Assembly: GCA_026008535.1 (NCBI GenBank)
Contig: BRKX01000003.1
Coordinates: 27,394,001 to 27,458,000 of the forward strand
Length of the DNA: 64,000 bases
Origin: Perilla frutescens
Taxonomy: Eukaryota > Streptophyta > Magnoliopsida > Lamiales > Lamiaceae
Direction of reading: 5' to 3'
Made by a program: the position numbers and the translations under genes. Below, piece after piece: positions 1-11,268 of this stretch. Under the pieces are notes generated by a model, which was given only the letters and a program-made list of their open reading frames with translations, searched no databases and was not told where the DNA came from. Every line of letters begins with the position of its first letter. Position 1 is the stretch's first letter.

Positions 1-430
1 TAATGAATGGTAAACTGTTCCAAAATATTGTTTACAACCCTTGTATAGGTTGGACAAAAATAAGCAAAGCCCTATTAAAGTTATAAACCAAATAGGAAAA
101 AAAAAAGCCCAAAATCCGAAAAGTAGAAAATATCCGCGAGTTCGCTCACGATTGAGTCGCTCGCAGCTCAGCCCGTGGCTCCACGTAGCGCTGTCGTGGC
201 ACAATACCCGCTACCCCCTGTGATACCCGCGACCAGGTTCGCGGGTTTTACTTTGGCGAACCCCCTCGCAGTAGCGAGCTCACAGAGAACTCTCCCATAC
301 ACGACCTGCGACCCGAACTGCGACCGCCACGTCACTCGCGACCTCTGTGCAATCAAGCCTCCTTTACATAAACCTCTCAAGCATTCAAACTTGATCCTCA
401 GTACCCCACCTAGGATCGTATCAACTTCCT
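1..430 (-). repeat. Degraded LTR-retrotransposon fragment (same family as 11690-12019)
   Basis: Bases about 15-290 align by eye with 11780-12019 and then 19348-19380. Shared blocks include a tract around 'ttgtataggttggaca', the 'cgagttcgctc' motif and 'gcgaaccccctcgcagtagcg'. On the minus strand a TATA-like 'cctatacaagg' is followed by 'gttgtaaaca', as in an LTR promoter. The better-preserved copy is adjacent to a Gypsy pol C-terminus, so this is probably a Gypsy LTR remnant cut by the window edge. The short reading frames here (41-444) are not genes. Confidence 0.55.
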
Positions 431-850
431 CTGTTTCAGAATAAGTATTATTTTACCAATTTAATTTTGTTTCAAAAAAGTGTCATTTTATAAATTCGAG
501 ACATAAATTTTATGTTTTTCTCAAATTTGACCTAATTTAATATATTCAAACATTGATATTTAACTCATTTAATATATTCACACAATTGTCTCAAAAAAAT
601 AAATCACACAATAATATATTATTTAATTTAATTAATTTGTATATATTTATCTAAAATAATATTTATGTGGAAATGAAGGAAGTAGTTATTAAATAAATAA
701 AAAGAAAATATCCGTGTTGATTCATTGGCCAAACCGTAGTGAATCCGTATTTATATTTAACTTACACTTCCCAGTTGCTTCCTAGTTTTCTGGAAAACTT
801 CCCACAGTATTGCAAAAATTAAAAAGAAAAAAGCGCGTTCCTCACAGCAG
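431..850. other. AT-rich intergenic DNA, upstream of the calmodulin-like gene
   Basis: No coding signal, repeat boundary or RNA gene is recognisable. It probably contains the distal promoter of the gene at 1003. Confidence 0.5.
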
Positions 851-856
851 CAATAA

Positions 857-866
857 CTATAAATAG
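857..866 (+). promoter_or_regulatory. Probable TATA box of the calmodulin-like gene
   Basis: The sequence 'ctataaatag' lies about 140 bases before the ATG at 1003. It is a near-consensus plant TATA box and would place the transcription start near 890-900, giving a 5' leader of roughly 110 bases. This assignment is inference from motif and distance. Confidence 0.55.
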
Positions 867-1002
867 TAAATACCACAAACTCCAGCCTCAACTTCATCAA
901 CTAAAATCTTACACAAACAAATTCCTTTCACAGTTAGTCAATTACTGATTTCCTTGAATTCAATATCTCAGTAGCTAAGTTAACAATCAGTTTGATCGAT
1001 CA

Positions 1003-1428
1003 ATGGAGAAATATGAGCAATACGAGAGAGTTTTCAACCACTTCGATTCCAACGCCGATGACAAGATATGCCCGACGGAGCTTCGGCAGTGCGTTGCATC
1101 CATCGCAGGGGACATGACGGCGGAAGAGGCGGAGGCCGCGGTGGCGCTGATGGATTCAGACGATGACGGGTTATTGTGTTTGGTGGATTTCGTGAAGATA
1201 GTGGAGGGAGCGGGAGAGGAAGAAAAGCAGAGGGATTTGAAGGCGGCGTTTGAACTGTACGCGCCGGAGGGAAGCGCGTGCATTACCCCGAAGAGCTTGA
1301 AGAAAATGTTGAGCAGATTGGGGCAGAGGAGAACCGTCGATGATTGCAAGAATATGATCTCTCGTTTTGATCTTAACGGCGACGGAGTTCTCAATTTTGA
1401 CGAGTTTAAGGTCATGATGTCGTGTTAA
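1003..1428 (+). CDS. Calmodulin-like EF-hand protein (CML37/38/39-like)
   Basis: Single-exon 141-residue EF-hand protein, a calcium sensor that would act in cytosol or nucleus by binding target proteins when Ca2+ rises. Three EF loops are visible. Loop 1 (residues 15-26) is DSNADDKICPTE, with Asp at 1, 3 (Asn), 5 and Glu at 12. Loop 2 (51-62) is DSDDDGLLCLVD, with Asp rather than Glu at 12. Loop 4 (123-134) is canonical, DLNGDGVLNFDE. The third hand (about 83-100, with 'CITPKSLKKML') has lost its ligands. This pattern, with 'TPKSLKKML..LG..RT.DDC' before the last hand, is typical of the CML37/38/39 and rice CML31 group, which are often stress- and wound-induced. The start follows a TATA box and a 5' leader with no upstream ATG in frame. 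Length fits the shorter members of the family. The two minus-strand frames over it are shadows. Function is inferred from family; the exact orthologue is uncertain. Confidence 0.93.
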   Translation: MEKYEQYERVFNHFDSNADDKICPTELRQCVASIAGDMTAEEAEAAVALMDSDDDGLLCLVDFVKIVEGAGEEEKQRDLKAAFELYAPEGSACITPKSLKKMLSRLGQRRTVDDCKNMISRFDLNGDGVLNFDEFKVMMSC

Positions 1429-2108
1429 TTGATGTCGTTTTTTAGGTTGTAAATTCATTCGGCGTTTTCTGGTTAACATTTATACTTAGATTCTAGTGTC
1501 TAGTAGACTACTGTACTCAACTGTGAGACACTGAGTGTGTGTGAGTACTGAGTATACGAATTAAACATTCTTTTTGTGGGATTTAATAAAATAAAAATTG
1601 CAGATTTGTTGTGATTGTATTATCCGTACTTTTATTAATTTAATTGCTTGTGTTTTGTTTTGAACAATTTTTTTTTTTAACTCACACACCCGACCTATGG
1701 TATTGAGGAGATTCGAACCCGTGACCTTTGGTCTCCAAGCAATCATCGACGGTTCTAGGTGGGGATTGAATATCCATCGATCACATTGATTCTTAAGGCG
1801 CGGAAATTCATCCCTAATTCTGTATTTTGCCCTAATTTCCTTTTCTCCCCAAATCTAGTCGCTGAAATCCCTAATCTCTCCAGATTTCATCCCCAAAATT
1901 CACTCACAAATTCCATTGATTTTTCACGCATTCACAAAAACCCACTGCCCAGTAGAGAGAACACCCAAATCCAGTCGCTGAAATCCCCAATCTCTTCAGA
2001 TTTCATCCCCAAATTTCACGATGATAAGGTGAAAATCATCCATTACCGAGGCACACCCAAATTACAGGGGTTGCGAGTTTTGGTACACATTGAGGCTGCA
2101 GCATGGAG
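1429..2108. other. Intergenic; 3' flank of CML, then probable 5' leader of the MULE transposase gene
   Basis: At 1677-1745 the minus strand has 'gggttcgaatctcc' preceded by 'cttggagacc'. This resembles a tRNA B box, so a SINE remnant is possible but unproven. From about 1780 to 2100 the sequence is C/T-rich with repeated 'ccctaatc..ccagatttcatcccc', which looks like an untranslated leader of the transposase that follows. A 122-codon frame at 1759-2127 has no recognisable domain. Confidence 0.35.
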
Positions 2109-5100
2109 GTATGACGCTGCACTATGAAGATAAATTCAAGTACATAGGTGGGAGAACTAGTGTATTTGATTTCATTGATGGAAAAAAATGGGATATGAAA
2201 TATCTAAAGGGTTTATGCGAGGGTTTGGGTTATATGGGTAGGAAAGATTTTTTTTAGTTATGGAAGAACATCTGTTGCCTTTAGAAACTGATGAACATGC
2301 TATGTTGATTAAAGAGGCAACAGGGAATTCTAGAGAATTCACCATATATTTAGACAGTGTGAAGAATGCAATTGGTGTTCTATCCACTTTGGAAGGGGAA
2401 GGTATTGATGCTGTGAAAGAGCAGGAAGAAAGGGTTTGTGTTGATACTGTGAATGAGCAGGAGGAAGGGGTTTGTGTTGATGCTTTGAATGAGCATGAGG
2501 AAGAGGTTTGTGTTGATGCTTTGAATGAGCATGAGTGAGGGGTTTGTATTGATGCTATGAATGAGCATGAGGAAGGGGAAGGATTTAGAGCTGTGAATGA
2601 GCAGATAGAAGGGGAAGGTTTTAGAGCTGTTGATGAGCAGAGAGAAGGGGAAGAGCTTAGAGCTGTGAATGAGCAGATAAAACATAGTTGTGAGGCATTT
2701 ATTGATAATTACATTGGACGAGATGAGAGCTCAGATGAAGATGATGACTTCATATTTAAGGAAGATAGTTGTGAATCAATTATAGATGACATTATTTTTG
2801 ATGAGAATGTTGACAAAGGGGTTGAGTGGGCAGGAACAGAATAGGTGAGTGATGAGGACTCTGATTCAGGTAGCATGTCAGATGCAGGCAGAACTGATAG
2901 TGATTTCCAAAGCATAGACACTGACAATGATGAAACAACCACAGAAGATGTGATGAGTGGAAGCTCTAATAGAAGGGGATTCTTTTTGGGCCAAAAGTTC
3001 AATACCAAAGCTCAATTCAAAGAAGATGTTCATAGCTATGTAGTGAAGGTTGGAAGACCCTGCAACTTTGTTAAAAATGACAGTAAGAGGATATATGCAA
3101 AGTGCAAAAAGAAAGAAGATGGGTGTGGTTGGTATATAAATGTACTCAAGGTCAAAGATGAGATATCGTTTCATATTAGAGAAATGGACCTTACACACAC
3201 TTGTGGGAGACAGTTCCATGTTGCCAATGCCAAGTCAACCTGGTTAGCTAAGAGATTTGAGACAACTTTCAGATGTGAACTTAATAGGACTGCTAGTGGT
3301 TTTAGAAAAACTGCAATTGCTGAACTTGGAGTCTTTATTTCACCTCAGCAAGCTTTTAGAACAAGGCAGAATGCACTAAAGATGATTGAAGGAGACACCA
3401 CTGACCAATACACTAGGTTGTGGGATTATGCAGACATGCTTCACAAGAAGAATCCAGGCTCCACGGTTCTTATCCAACTAGATACCACAACTGCTGAGAG
3501 AACTTTCAAGAGCTTCTATGTGTGTCTAGCTGCCATGAAATTGGGATTTAGATCAGGTTGTAGGCCTTAGATAGGAGTAGATGGGTGTCATTTGACTGGC
3601 CCAAATGCAGGGGTGTTATTATCTGCTGTGGGAATAGATCCTAACAATGATCATTTCCCCCCTTGCCTATGCAGTGGTTACAATTGAGAATAAAGAGGCA
3701 TGGGAATGGTTTCTGGCATTGTTGAGGCAGGATTTGATGGGTGAGAGAGAAGATGTATATTGTTTCATGTCTGACAAGCAGAAAGGGTTAATTAGTGCCT
3801 TTGAGAAGATTCTACCAGGTGTATAGAATAGGTTTTGTGTGAGGCATTTGCATGACAACAAGAAGAGGGCAGGTTTTAGAGGACATGACTTTAAGAAATT
3901 GCTATGGAGGGTTGCAAATGCCACCACTATTGGTGCTTTCAAAAATGTGATGGAAGAGCTTGAGAAGACAGATGCAAATTGCTATGCATGGCTGCAAGCA
4001 AAGCCAGCAAGAGAGTGGTCTAAGTCACACTTTACAACCTTTGGCAAGCGTGAGACTTTAGTTAATAATATGTGTGAGCAATTCAATCACTGCATAATGG
4101 ATGTTAGAGATAAGCCTATTATCATCATGTTGGAGGGGATCAGCCAATGGATCATGAAGAGGCTTCAGAAAAATAGAGACCAAGTTGAGTGCAAGTGGGA
4201 AGGCAGGTTACTGTGTGCTAAGATTGCTAAGATTATCAACAAGACAGTGAAAGCTTCTTCAGATTGCATTCCAATGAAGGCTACCTCAAATAGATATGAA
4301 ATCTCAAGCTTTGATGGATCAAGATATGCATTGGACTTAGCTGCTAGGACTTGTGATTTTAGGAGATGGGAATTGTCTAGTATATCTTGCAAGCATGCTA
4401 CTAGTGCTATTTGTGCAGATGGTGATGCACCAAAAGACTATATAGACACTTGCTACCATGTTGAGACCTATTGTGCAGTTTATGCACATGCTATAGCCCC
4501 TATGGATGGACAAGACATATGGGAGAAAACAGGCTATATACCTCCACTGCCACCTAACAATCACAAGAAAAGAAAAGGCAGATCTCAAAGAGAAAGAAGA
4601 ATTGGTGCCACTGATAGTCCTAACAAGAAGCAGAAGAAGCCCACTGATAAGATACAAAGCTTAGAAAAACAAAAATTCACTGTGAAGTGCAAGTATTGTG
4701 GAGAGCCTGGGCATAACAGAGTTGGATGTGCAAAGATGAAGGTATGATTAGTGTTAATTCAGACTATTATAGCTTAACTATCTATGATGTAAATTCAGAT
4801 TGTCCTAACTTAAATAAATTTGAATTTTGATAGGAGGCTGAAGGTGAAGGTCCAGTGAGTAAGACCAAGAAGGTTGATGTGGTTTGCAGCTTTTACATGG
4901 ACATTGGACACTATGACCAGGATTGTGCATTGAGGAAGGTGTTTGAAGCTGAAGCAGTTGATAATGAGAAGGGTGCTAACTTTTAAGAAGCTGAAGCAGT
5001 TGAGAGTCAGACAGGTGCTAACTTGCAAGAAGTTGAAGTGCAACAATTCACACAACCTGATTTCCCTGTGACTCAAGAGGATGAGCTTGATAATCAGGAA

Positions 5101-5289
5101 GGTGCTAACTTGCAAGAAGCTGAAGTGCAACAATTCAAGGATTGGAAGAAACCAACAACAAGAAAAGGAAGAAAACTCCTTGTAAGTTACAATTCAGTTA
5201 CTTGTAAGTCAATGTGTATTTCTTCTTATTAATAAAATTAATGTACTCTTTTTTAGGCAATCAAGAAGAAGGGCAGACAAGGCATATGA
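2109..5289 (+). pseudogene. Mutator-like (MuDR-type) transposase, decayed
   Basis: Relic of a MULE transposase that would bind element ends and carry out DDE cut-and-paste transposition. Parts in order: a PB1-like N-terminal segment (2111-2256, starting MTLHYEDKFKYI); an acidic segment of ~14-residue repeats 'VNEQ/LNEHEEG' (2400-2690); a zinc-type DNA-binding domain with spaced Cys and 'DGCGW' (3000-3215); the catalytic core around 'IGVDGCHL' (3570-3590) and 'CFMSDKQKGL' (3763-3792); a SWIM-like segment ending 'SCKHA' (4340-4400); and a CCHC zinc knuckle 'CKYCGEPGHNRVGC' (4687-4728). Two introns seem present: GT near 4742 to AG near 4833, and GT near 5180 to AG near 5257, with the last exon ending at 5289. 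Breaks: in-frame stops near 2255, 2536, 2842, 3568 and 3824, plus a one-base insertion in the C run near 3658. It is therefore non-functional. A second Cys-rich segment (about 4885-4930) is a degenerate knuckle. Confidence 0.9.
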
Positions 5290-5759
5290 AGTAGCATTTA
5301 TGAGAGATGAAGCCAGATGAACTTTTTGATATGAAACCATTCAATTAATGGAACTTTTGAATATTTGAAATATCAGTTGGATAGTAGGCTTTTGACCCTT
5401 GGACTCTTGGATATTTATGCATTTTTGATGTGTTGAACTTGTATGGTATCCTGTTATGCCTTTTTGGATAGTAGGCTTTTGATCCAAGGAAATAGTAGTA
5501 ATTTACCCCTTTTGATGTGTTGAGCTTGAATGGTATCTATTTATGCTTATTGGAACTTGAATGGTATCTGTTTATGCTTTTGGAGCTTGAATGGTATTTG
5601 TTTTACCCTATTTGTGCATTTCTGATAGCAAATAGATATTCATTTCATTGATTGAAATAGTGGCATTTCATTTCATTACAGCTGCATTATAGCTTCATTT
5701 CATTATAGTAGCATTCCATTACATTACAGCTGCATTACATCTTCAATTACAGCTGCATT

Positions 5760-6120
5760 TTACATCTTCAAGTAAATTGCCACAAACACAAACAATTGTA
5801 GAACACATAGAATCTTCATTATCTTCTTCATCTTACCAACCTCTTGGCCCAAATTCTTCACTTCTTTCACCATCTTTCTCACTTCTTCAGGTAGCTTCAA
5901 TTTTTCTAGGTGGTTGTCAAAGCTACTGTCATCTGAAATGAAATCTTCATCCTCCCACATAAAAAAACCGCACTCTTTACCATATTGAAAATTTGGGCAG
6001 TTGTAGAATGTCTTGCCTCGGTTGTGAGGTTCTTTGGAAACCCACCTCAGGGGCTGCTCTACCACAATGACAAGTTAGAAAACCTCTACCAAAATGTTTA
6101 TTGCTTGATGCAGCAGACAT
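5760..6120 (-). pseudogene. GRF-type zinc-finger protein with C-terminal membrane segment, frameshifted
   Basis: Starts at the ATG at 6118-6120 (MSAASSNKHFGRGF). The first Cys pair 'CHCG' lies in one frame. The rest of the finger, 'NRGKTFYNCPN...CGFFMWEDED', lies in another, so a one-base indel near 6062 breaks it. Downstream are a charged, probably helical stretch ('LEKLKLPEEVRKMVKEV') and a hydrophobic C-terminus ('LCVLQLFVFVAIYL') just before the stop at 5760. GRF fingers (C-x-C-G ... N-x-G-R/K-x-F ... C ... CGFF-x-W) bind nucleic acid. The gene converges on the MULE transposase and lies before the putative right terminus, so it is plausibly an accessory gene of that element. It could instead be a captured host gene. 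Confidence 0.75.
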
Positions 6121-6302
6121 GATTTTGTGTGTGGATTTTTTGGGATGATTGTGTGTTTTGATTGTTTGTGGAGAGTGTATATATATACAAATGTATTCCC
6201 TCAGCTTCTGCACTCAATTTTCCTTCCAAAATGCTAAGTTTCCCTCCAAAGTTGATAGACCAGTCAATCCAACTATTTTAGTTGAGAAATCAAAAAAATT
6301 GC

Positions 6303-6430
6303 TAGTTTTAACATGTGGGACCAAAAATGGGAGTAAAAGTTAACAGTAAACATGACGGAAGGACCAATTTTGATGTCCCAGGACCAATTTTGAAAAGATT
6401 GGGACCATTTTCAGATTCGGCTATGTCCTG
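6303..6430. repeat. Putative right terminal region of the MULE
   Basis: Contains three iterations of 'GGACCAATTTTGA / GGGACCA' (6317, 6362-6392, 6401), a layout seen at MULE ends. I found no matching inverted copy left of the transposase, so the left end may be lost. Confidence 0.35.
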
Positions 6431-6599
6431 TGCGACTACAAATGAAATTAATTCTCTACCTATGCATAAAAAATACAATAAAAATGTTGTAAATTTCAAA
6501 TTTCCAAGTAAAAATAAATAAATAAGATTATGAAAATTTGTTAAAATACAATGGTTATAATCTAAACCATCATAAAAATGCCAAAAATAAATTATAACA

Positions 6600-6745
6600 A
6601 TAAATGTCACTATTGTTGTCTTTAACTCAAAACTGTTGTCTATTAACTTAGAACCGTTGTCTATTATATACAAAGCTTTGTCTAAAATATAACTATTAAA
6701 TCGTGTGATAGACAACAGTTTATAGTAGAACTGTTGTCTATTACA
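6600..6745. repeat. Short direct and inverted GTTGTCTAT repeats
   Basis: The motif 'aa(c/t)tgttgtctatta' recurs at about 6613, 6632, 6652 and 6730, and once inverted near 6711 ('gatagacaacag'). Such clusters occur in the subterminal region of CACTA-type elements, but no CACTA terminus was found here. The flanks from 6130 to 7800 otherwise hold no gene I can support. Confidence 0.4.
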
Positions 6746-7802
6746 CAATTTTGCCTTAATATATGTATAGATAGATATTAAAAATAAGATGCATTTTTAT
6801 TTCTTAAATCATATTGGCTAGCTTGCATAAGGAAAACTAAATTTTCAATTAATTAGGTTTTTAATTCTGAATAACAAATGATCAATAATATCTATAATAA
6901 GTCTGATATAAAAGTATTAGATATATTAATATATTATTACAAAATATAAAATATTCATTTTTTAGTAAATACAATTATTAAGGGTATAAAGTAGTAAAAA
7001 TACTCCATCGTTTAGGACGAAGTGCAAATACCCTTTTTATTTTTTAGGAGAGAAATACCCATGTTATTTATTTCCCATTAACAATGTTAGTCCGGAGGGA
7101 TTTGGTACGTAGAAAATATTTTAAGAAGTTACTAATACGCACACAATTAAATTTCTCTAATAGTCAAAGTCCATATATAGGTGAATTTTATATATAATTA
7201 AGTCAATTGGATTTGCCTGTTTATATTATGCATAAAACGTGGTCAAAGATTCAAACTTCAGAGTTTTTTTCTCCCAAACTTTCAACTGTATTATTCTCTA
7301 CGGCTGAATTCTGACGACTTTAGTGATTTAGTTCACTACTCTTTGTTGAATTGAAAAGATATGTGCGATAATCAATTCAGTTAACCTCAACGTATGTATC
7401 ATGAACTTCATTCGTTTTTAATATGCGAAGTTCACTTTGAGTGATGAATTCAACAATTTTGAACTTGTTAAATCATTTAATCCTTCAAATACTCCATATT
7501 ATATGTATTGCTAATCTAATTTATCTAACTCATTACCCCAAAATAAACCCCTTATTAAGGAAGAACCCTTGAGTGAGCAAGAGAGCTTATTATGTTCTTT
7601 ATGAATCGTATTCGTATTATTACAATCTTTATTTTAATCTTGAAAATATATCTTCAATATGTGCAATTTGGAAAAATTAAACAAATATACTTGGGTATTT
7701 GTAATCAACGCGAATTCAATTGAAAACTCCTTTTTTTTTTTATTATGATGTGAAATTATGGGATTTGAACCCTTAATCTGTCAATCTCATCCTTTATATT
7801 AT

Positions 7803-8163
7803 GGGCAAGTCTCCTGTACATAAGATGTACATCAAATGGTCAACGCGTGTTGACCCGGTCAATGCTTTGACTAAAAAATTCGTCAAAATTAGTATCATTC
7901 ATAATACTGAAAAATATCATTTCAAAGACCCAAAAGTATCATTTGTATCAATAAAAAGTATTGGCAGAAAAAATAAATAAAGAAAAAATGTTAAGATTAG
8001 TATGAATTGAAACACTAAAAAGTATCATTCAAAATTAAAAAAAAAATATCAATTGTATCCCTAAAAAGTATTACCCGTTTTCACAATTTTTTTTGTCAAC
8101 GCTTTGACCGAGTCAACACGCGTTGACCGTCTGATGTACATCTTATGTACATGAGTATTTGCG
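7803..8163. mobile_element. MULE-type MITE, 361 bp, TSD TTATATTAT
   Basis: Long terminal inverted repeats: 'tgtacataagatgtacatca' and 'gtcaacgcgtgttgac' on the left are mirrored on the right at about 8105-8155. It is flanked by a perfect 9-bp duplication TTATATTAT at 7794-7802 and 8164-8172. Non-coding. The 9-bp duplication is typical of Mutator-type transposition. Confidence 0.85.
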
Positions 8164-8222
8164 TTATATTATTATTCACATGAGAGATCCCACAATTTGG
8201 CACCTATATATAGATTCTATTA

Positions 8223-8530
8223 CCTCCCTTTCATAATGTTTGTTGTTTAAGGTTTTTTTTTTAGTTTCAAAATGTTTGTTGTTTTATATAATTTGACATC
8301 CTCTCTCCCAATTTTAACCCTCTCAAATCCTACAAGATTTTTTTATTCTAACTTACCTATAATATATGAAGAGAGAAAAATATATGGAGAGAGAAAATAT
8401 TGTTATTTTTTAGGAAAATATAGATGAATTAGATTTTATGGCATATATAAGGGATGGGTATATTTGTCCACGAAATTAATTCTTAATTCCAGATAAAAAA
8501 AACAAAACAACAAACATTATGAAACGGAGG
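8223..8530. mobile_element. Stowaway-like MITE, 308 bp, TSD TA
   Basis: Left end 'cctccctttcataatgtttg' is mirrored by 'caaacattatgaaacggagg' on the right, flanked by TA at 8221-8222 and 8531-8532. The CTCCCT-type end and TA duplication fit Tc1/mariner-derived Stowaway MITEs. Non-coding. Confidence 0.85.
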
Positions 8531-9227
8531 TAGTATTATTTAAAGATTTAACATTTAGAATTGACTTCCTAATTTTCCATATACGTATGTTTAGCACACT
8601 CACAAATGAGAGAATTGAAATTCAATCAAGGGAAAATCAAATAATATTAGTAAAGTGTAATTAAAATTCAATCAAGGGAAATTTCAAATGAAGCCAAACA
8701 AATTAATAAAAGAAAGAGGGAGAAGGGAAGGAGTTGAGTAACGTTGTTGGTCGTCCAAATTGTTCGATAAATTGATTAATTAGCATTTGAAAATTAAGAA
8801 TGTTCGAGAAGTTCCAAGAATCTTCTAAATGCACATCTTGAATCTTGATGATGAGATGATCAGTTCGATTCCAACTGACATGACATGTAATGTTCGATTT
8901 TGAATCATAGCTAACCGTCCAAACGCGAGTCGGTGATTGATATCACAACAAAATAGAAAAGTTAATCCAAACTAAAAACTCATCCACAACTTTATTAACA
9001 ATCAAACCTAACATTCATGTCTCTTTAAAAAGAAAAAAGGAAAAAAGAAAAAAGAAAACCTAACACTCGTGTCAATGTCTTGGCTGGACATTTCACTATC
9101 TAAAGCTTTAATAATTGAGGAATGAGGGACACGTTTTGAAATTCATGATATTTAGACTTAGACCATGATGATAACGTCATTGATGATTTCATGTTTTCCT
9201 CCTCATACAAAGCAATAATACATCATG
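8531..9227. other. Intergenic DNA without recognisable genes
   Basis: AT-rich. A short direct repeat 'attcaatcaagggaaa' occurs at about 8619 and 8667. Nothing else could be supported. Confidence 0.4.
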
Positions 9228-10570
9228 GGAAAATTACACGCTGCCCCCGGGTAGTGCCTTTTTCAAGTTTTTTTCACCCCATTTTTCATATCTCCACTCT
9301 CACTCTATTTTTTTATATCTCCACTCTCACCCATTTTCTAAAATGATAATGGAATTCAAATTAAAATATTTCATAACCGATGTCATTTTCTCCCATAACA
9401 TAATTTTTTAATAACAATAACAAATTTGCTGATACGGAATATCTCATAAAAATAACTAAAACATAATTGTCGATGTATGTGCCGATATGGAAAAATTATT
9501 TTTCAAACGCCAAAATTATTTTTCAAACGCCTTATTTTTGCACATTCTAACTAATTAATTTAAACATAATTAAATTTAACAAAATTATGTTTATTTTTAC
9601 ATAACAAAATAAAACAGGAAATCCATTTAATTCATATTCTCACAAAAAAAAATGTTAAAAACATTTCAAATTAAAATATTTCATAATCGATGTCATTTTC
9701 TCCCATAAAATAATTTTTTAATAACAATAAAAAATTTGCCGATACGGAATATTTCATAAAAATAACTAAAACATAATTGTCGACGTATGTGCCGATATGG
9801 AAAAATTATTTTTCAAACGCCAACTTTTTTTTTTCAAACGCCTTATTTTTGCACATTTAAACTAATTAATTTAAACATAATTAAATTTAACAAAATTACG
9901 TTTATTTTTACGTAACAAAATAAAAATAGGAAATCCATTTAATTCATATTCTCACAAAAAAAATGTTAAAAATATTTCAAATTAAAATATTTCATAATCG
10001 ATGTCATTTTCTCCCATAACATAATTTTTTAATAACAATAAAAAATTTTCCGATACGGAATATTTCATAAAAATAACTAAAACATAATTGTCGACGTATG
10101 TGCCGATATGGAAAAATTATTTTTCAAACCAAAATATTTCATAATCTATGTCATTTTCTCCCATAACATAATTTTTTAATAACAATAAAAATTTTGCCGA
10201 TACAAAATATTTCATAAAAATAACTAAAACATAGTTGTCGACGTATGTGCCGATATAGAAAAATTATTTTTCAAACGTCAACATTATTTTTTAAACGCCT
10301 TATTTTTGCACATTTCAACTAATTAATTTAAACATAATTAAATTTAACAAAATTACGTTTATTTTTACGTAACAAAATAAAATAGGAAATCCATTTAATT
10401 CATATTCTCACAAAAAAAGGTTAAAATAAAAGTATTAAGTTTAGTAAAGAAAAAGAATAAGAGATTTGGAGTGTCTAAGGAAAAATAAAAGTATGGATAT
10501 CAATTTTATGGGACACTTGTCAAAATATTAGACCATAAGACATTAACCGGGGGTTAGCGTATAATTTTCC
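9228..10570. mobile_element. MULE-like non-autonomous TIR element, 1343 bp
   Basis: Ends 'ggaaaattacacgctgccccc' (left) and, inverted, 'ggaaaattatacgctaacccc' (right). The flanks are TACATCATG (9219-9227) and TGCATCATG (10571-10579), a 9-bp duplication with one mismatch. The interior is mostly a ~310-bp tandem repeat and has no coding capacity. Confidence 0.75.
9361..10425. repeat. Tandem repeat, ~310-bp unit, about 3.5 copies
   Basis: Units begin with 'aaaatatttcataa..gatgtcattttctccc' at about 9362, 9672, 9983 and 10130. The third unit is truncated to ~147 bp. Each full unit contains 'gtatgtgccgatatggaaaaatt' and 'gaaatccatttaattcatattc'. Copies differ by scattered substitutions. Confidence 0.9.
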
Positions 10571-11268
10571 TGCATCATGCATGATATATCTTTTTTTTCA
10601 ATCACTAGTCCAACTTTTTTATATGGTTAACTTCCTTTTCTTCCGGATGGCTAATTACTTCCGTTGAAGCCTTGAAGGTATTTCCTTCATTCTAAAAAAA
10701 AACAATTTTGTATATAAACTACGTCTGTTATTTAAAAAAAAAAAAAAAAAAAAAAGATATAGATAGAGCATTTACCATATCTTACTTTTTTTTTTACAGA
10801 CATTTACCATATCTTACATATATATATATATATATATACAGGCCCGACAATGAGGGAGCTCAAAGTGAGCTTGTACACTGGGCCTCTCCATTTACAGGGG
10901 CACACTTTTTTAGAATTTTTTTAAGTTCATGTATATATTAAAAAAATATATATATAATCTCTCTTTTTCTCTCCTTTTCACTAGACAGTTGATAAAATGC
11001 AATATCTTTATTTATATTAGTTTGAGGTTGTATTTGGATGTTATCAACAATATCAATAAAGTATTTTGAATTTTTTTTGTGTCAAAATATAATTGAAATA
11101 TGTTAATATTTAAATATTTATTACTAAAATTAAAATTAAATATTTTTTTTCAGCAATAGGCCCCAAATTTTATAATTAGCACAGGGGGCTGTAAATATTT
11201 AAGATGACCATGTATATATACATTATATATTATAGTATTTACCATATATTACATGTATTATTTTTTAT
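10571..11268. other. Low-complexity intergenic DNA
   Basis: Includes a poly-A run at about 10733-10755, an (AT)n tract at 10817-10838 and a duplicated 'catttaccatatcttac' (10770, 10801). The short frame at 10708-10941 is low complexity and not a gene. Confidence 0.5.

Noticed and set aside
168..444. Overlapping frames on both strands at 168-444
   Set aside because: They lie in a GC-richer LTR relic shared with 11690-12019 and show no domain or splice structure.
1677..1745. tRNA gene or SINE from a B-box-like motif
   Set aside because: No A box at proper spacing, no cloverleaf and no poly-A tail. At best a remnant.
6600..6745. CACTA element suggested by GTTGTCTAT repeats
   Set aside because: No CACTA terminus or 3-bp duplication could be found on either side, so only a repeat is reported.
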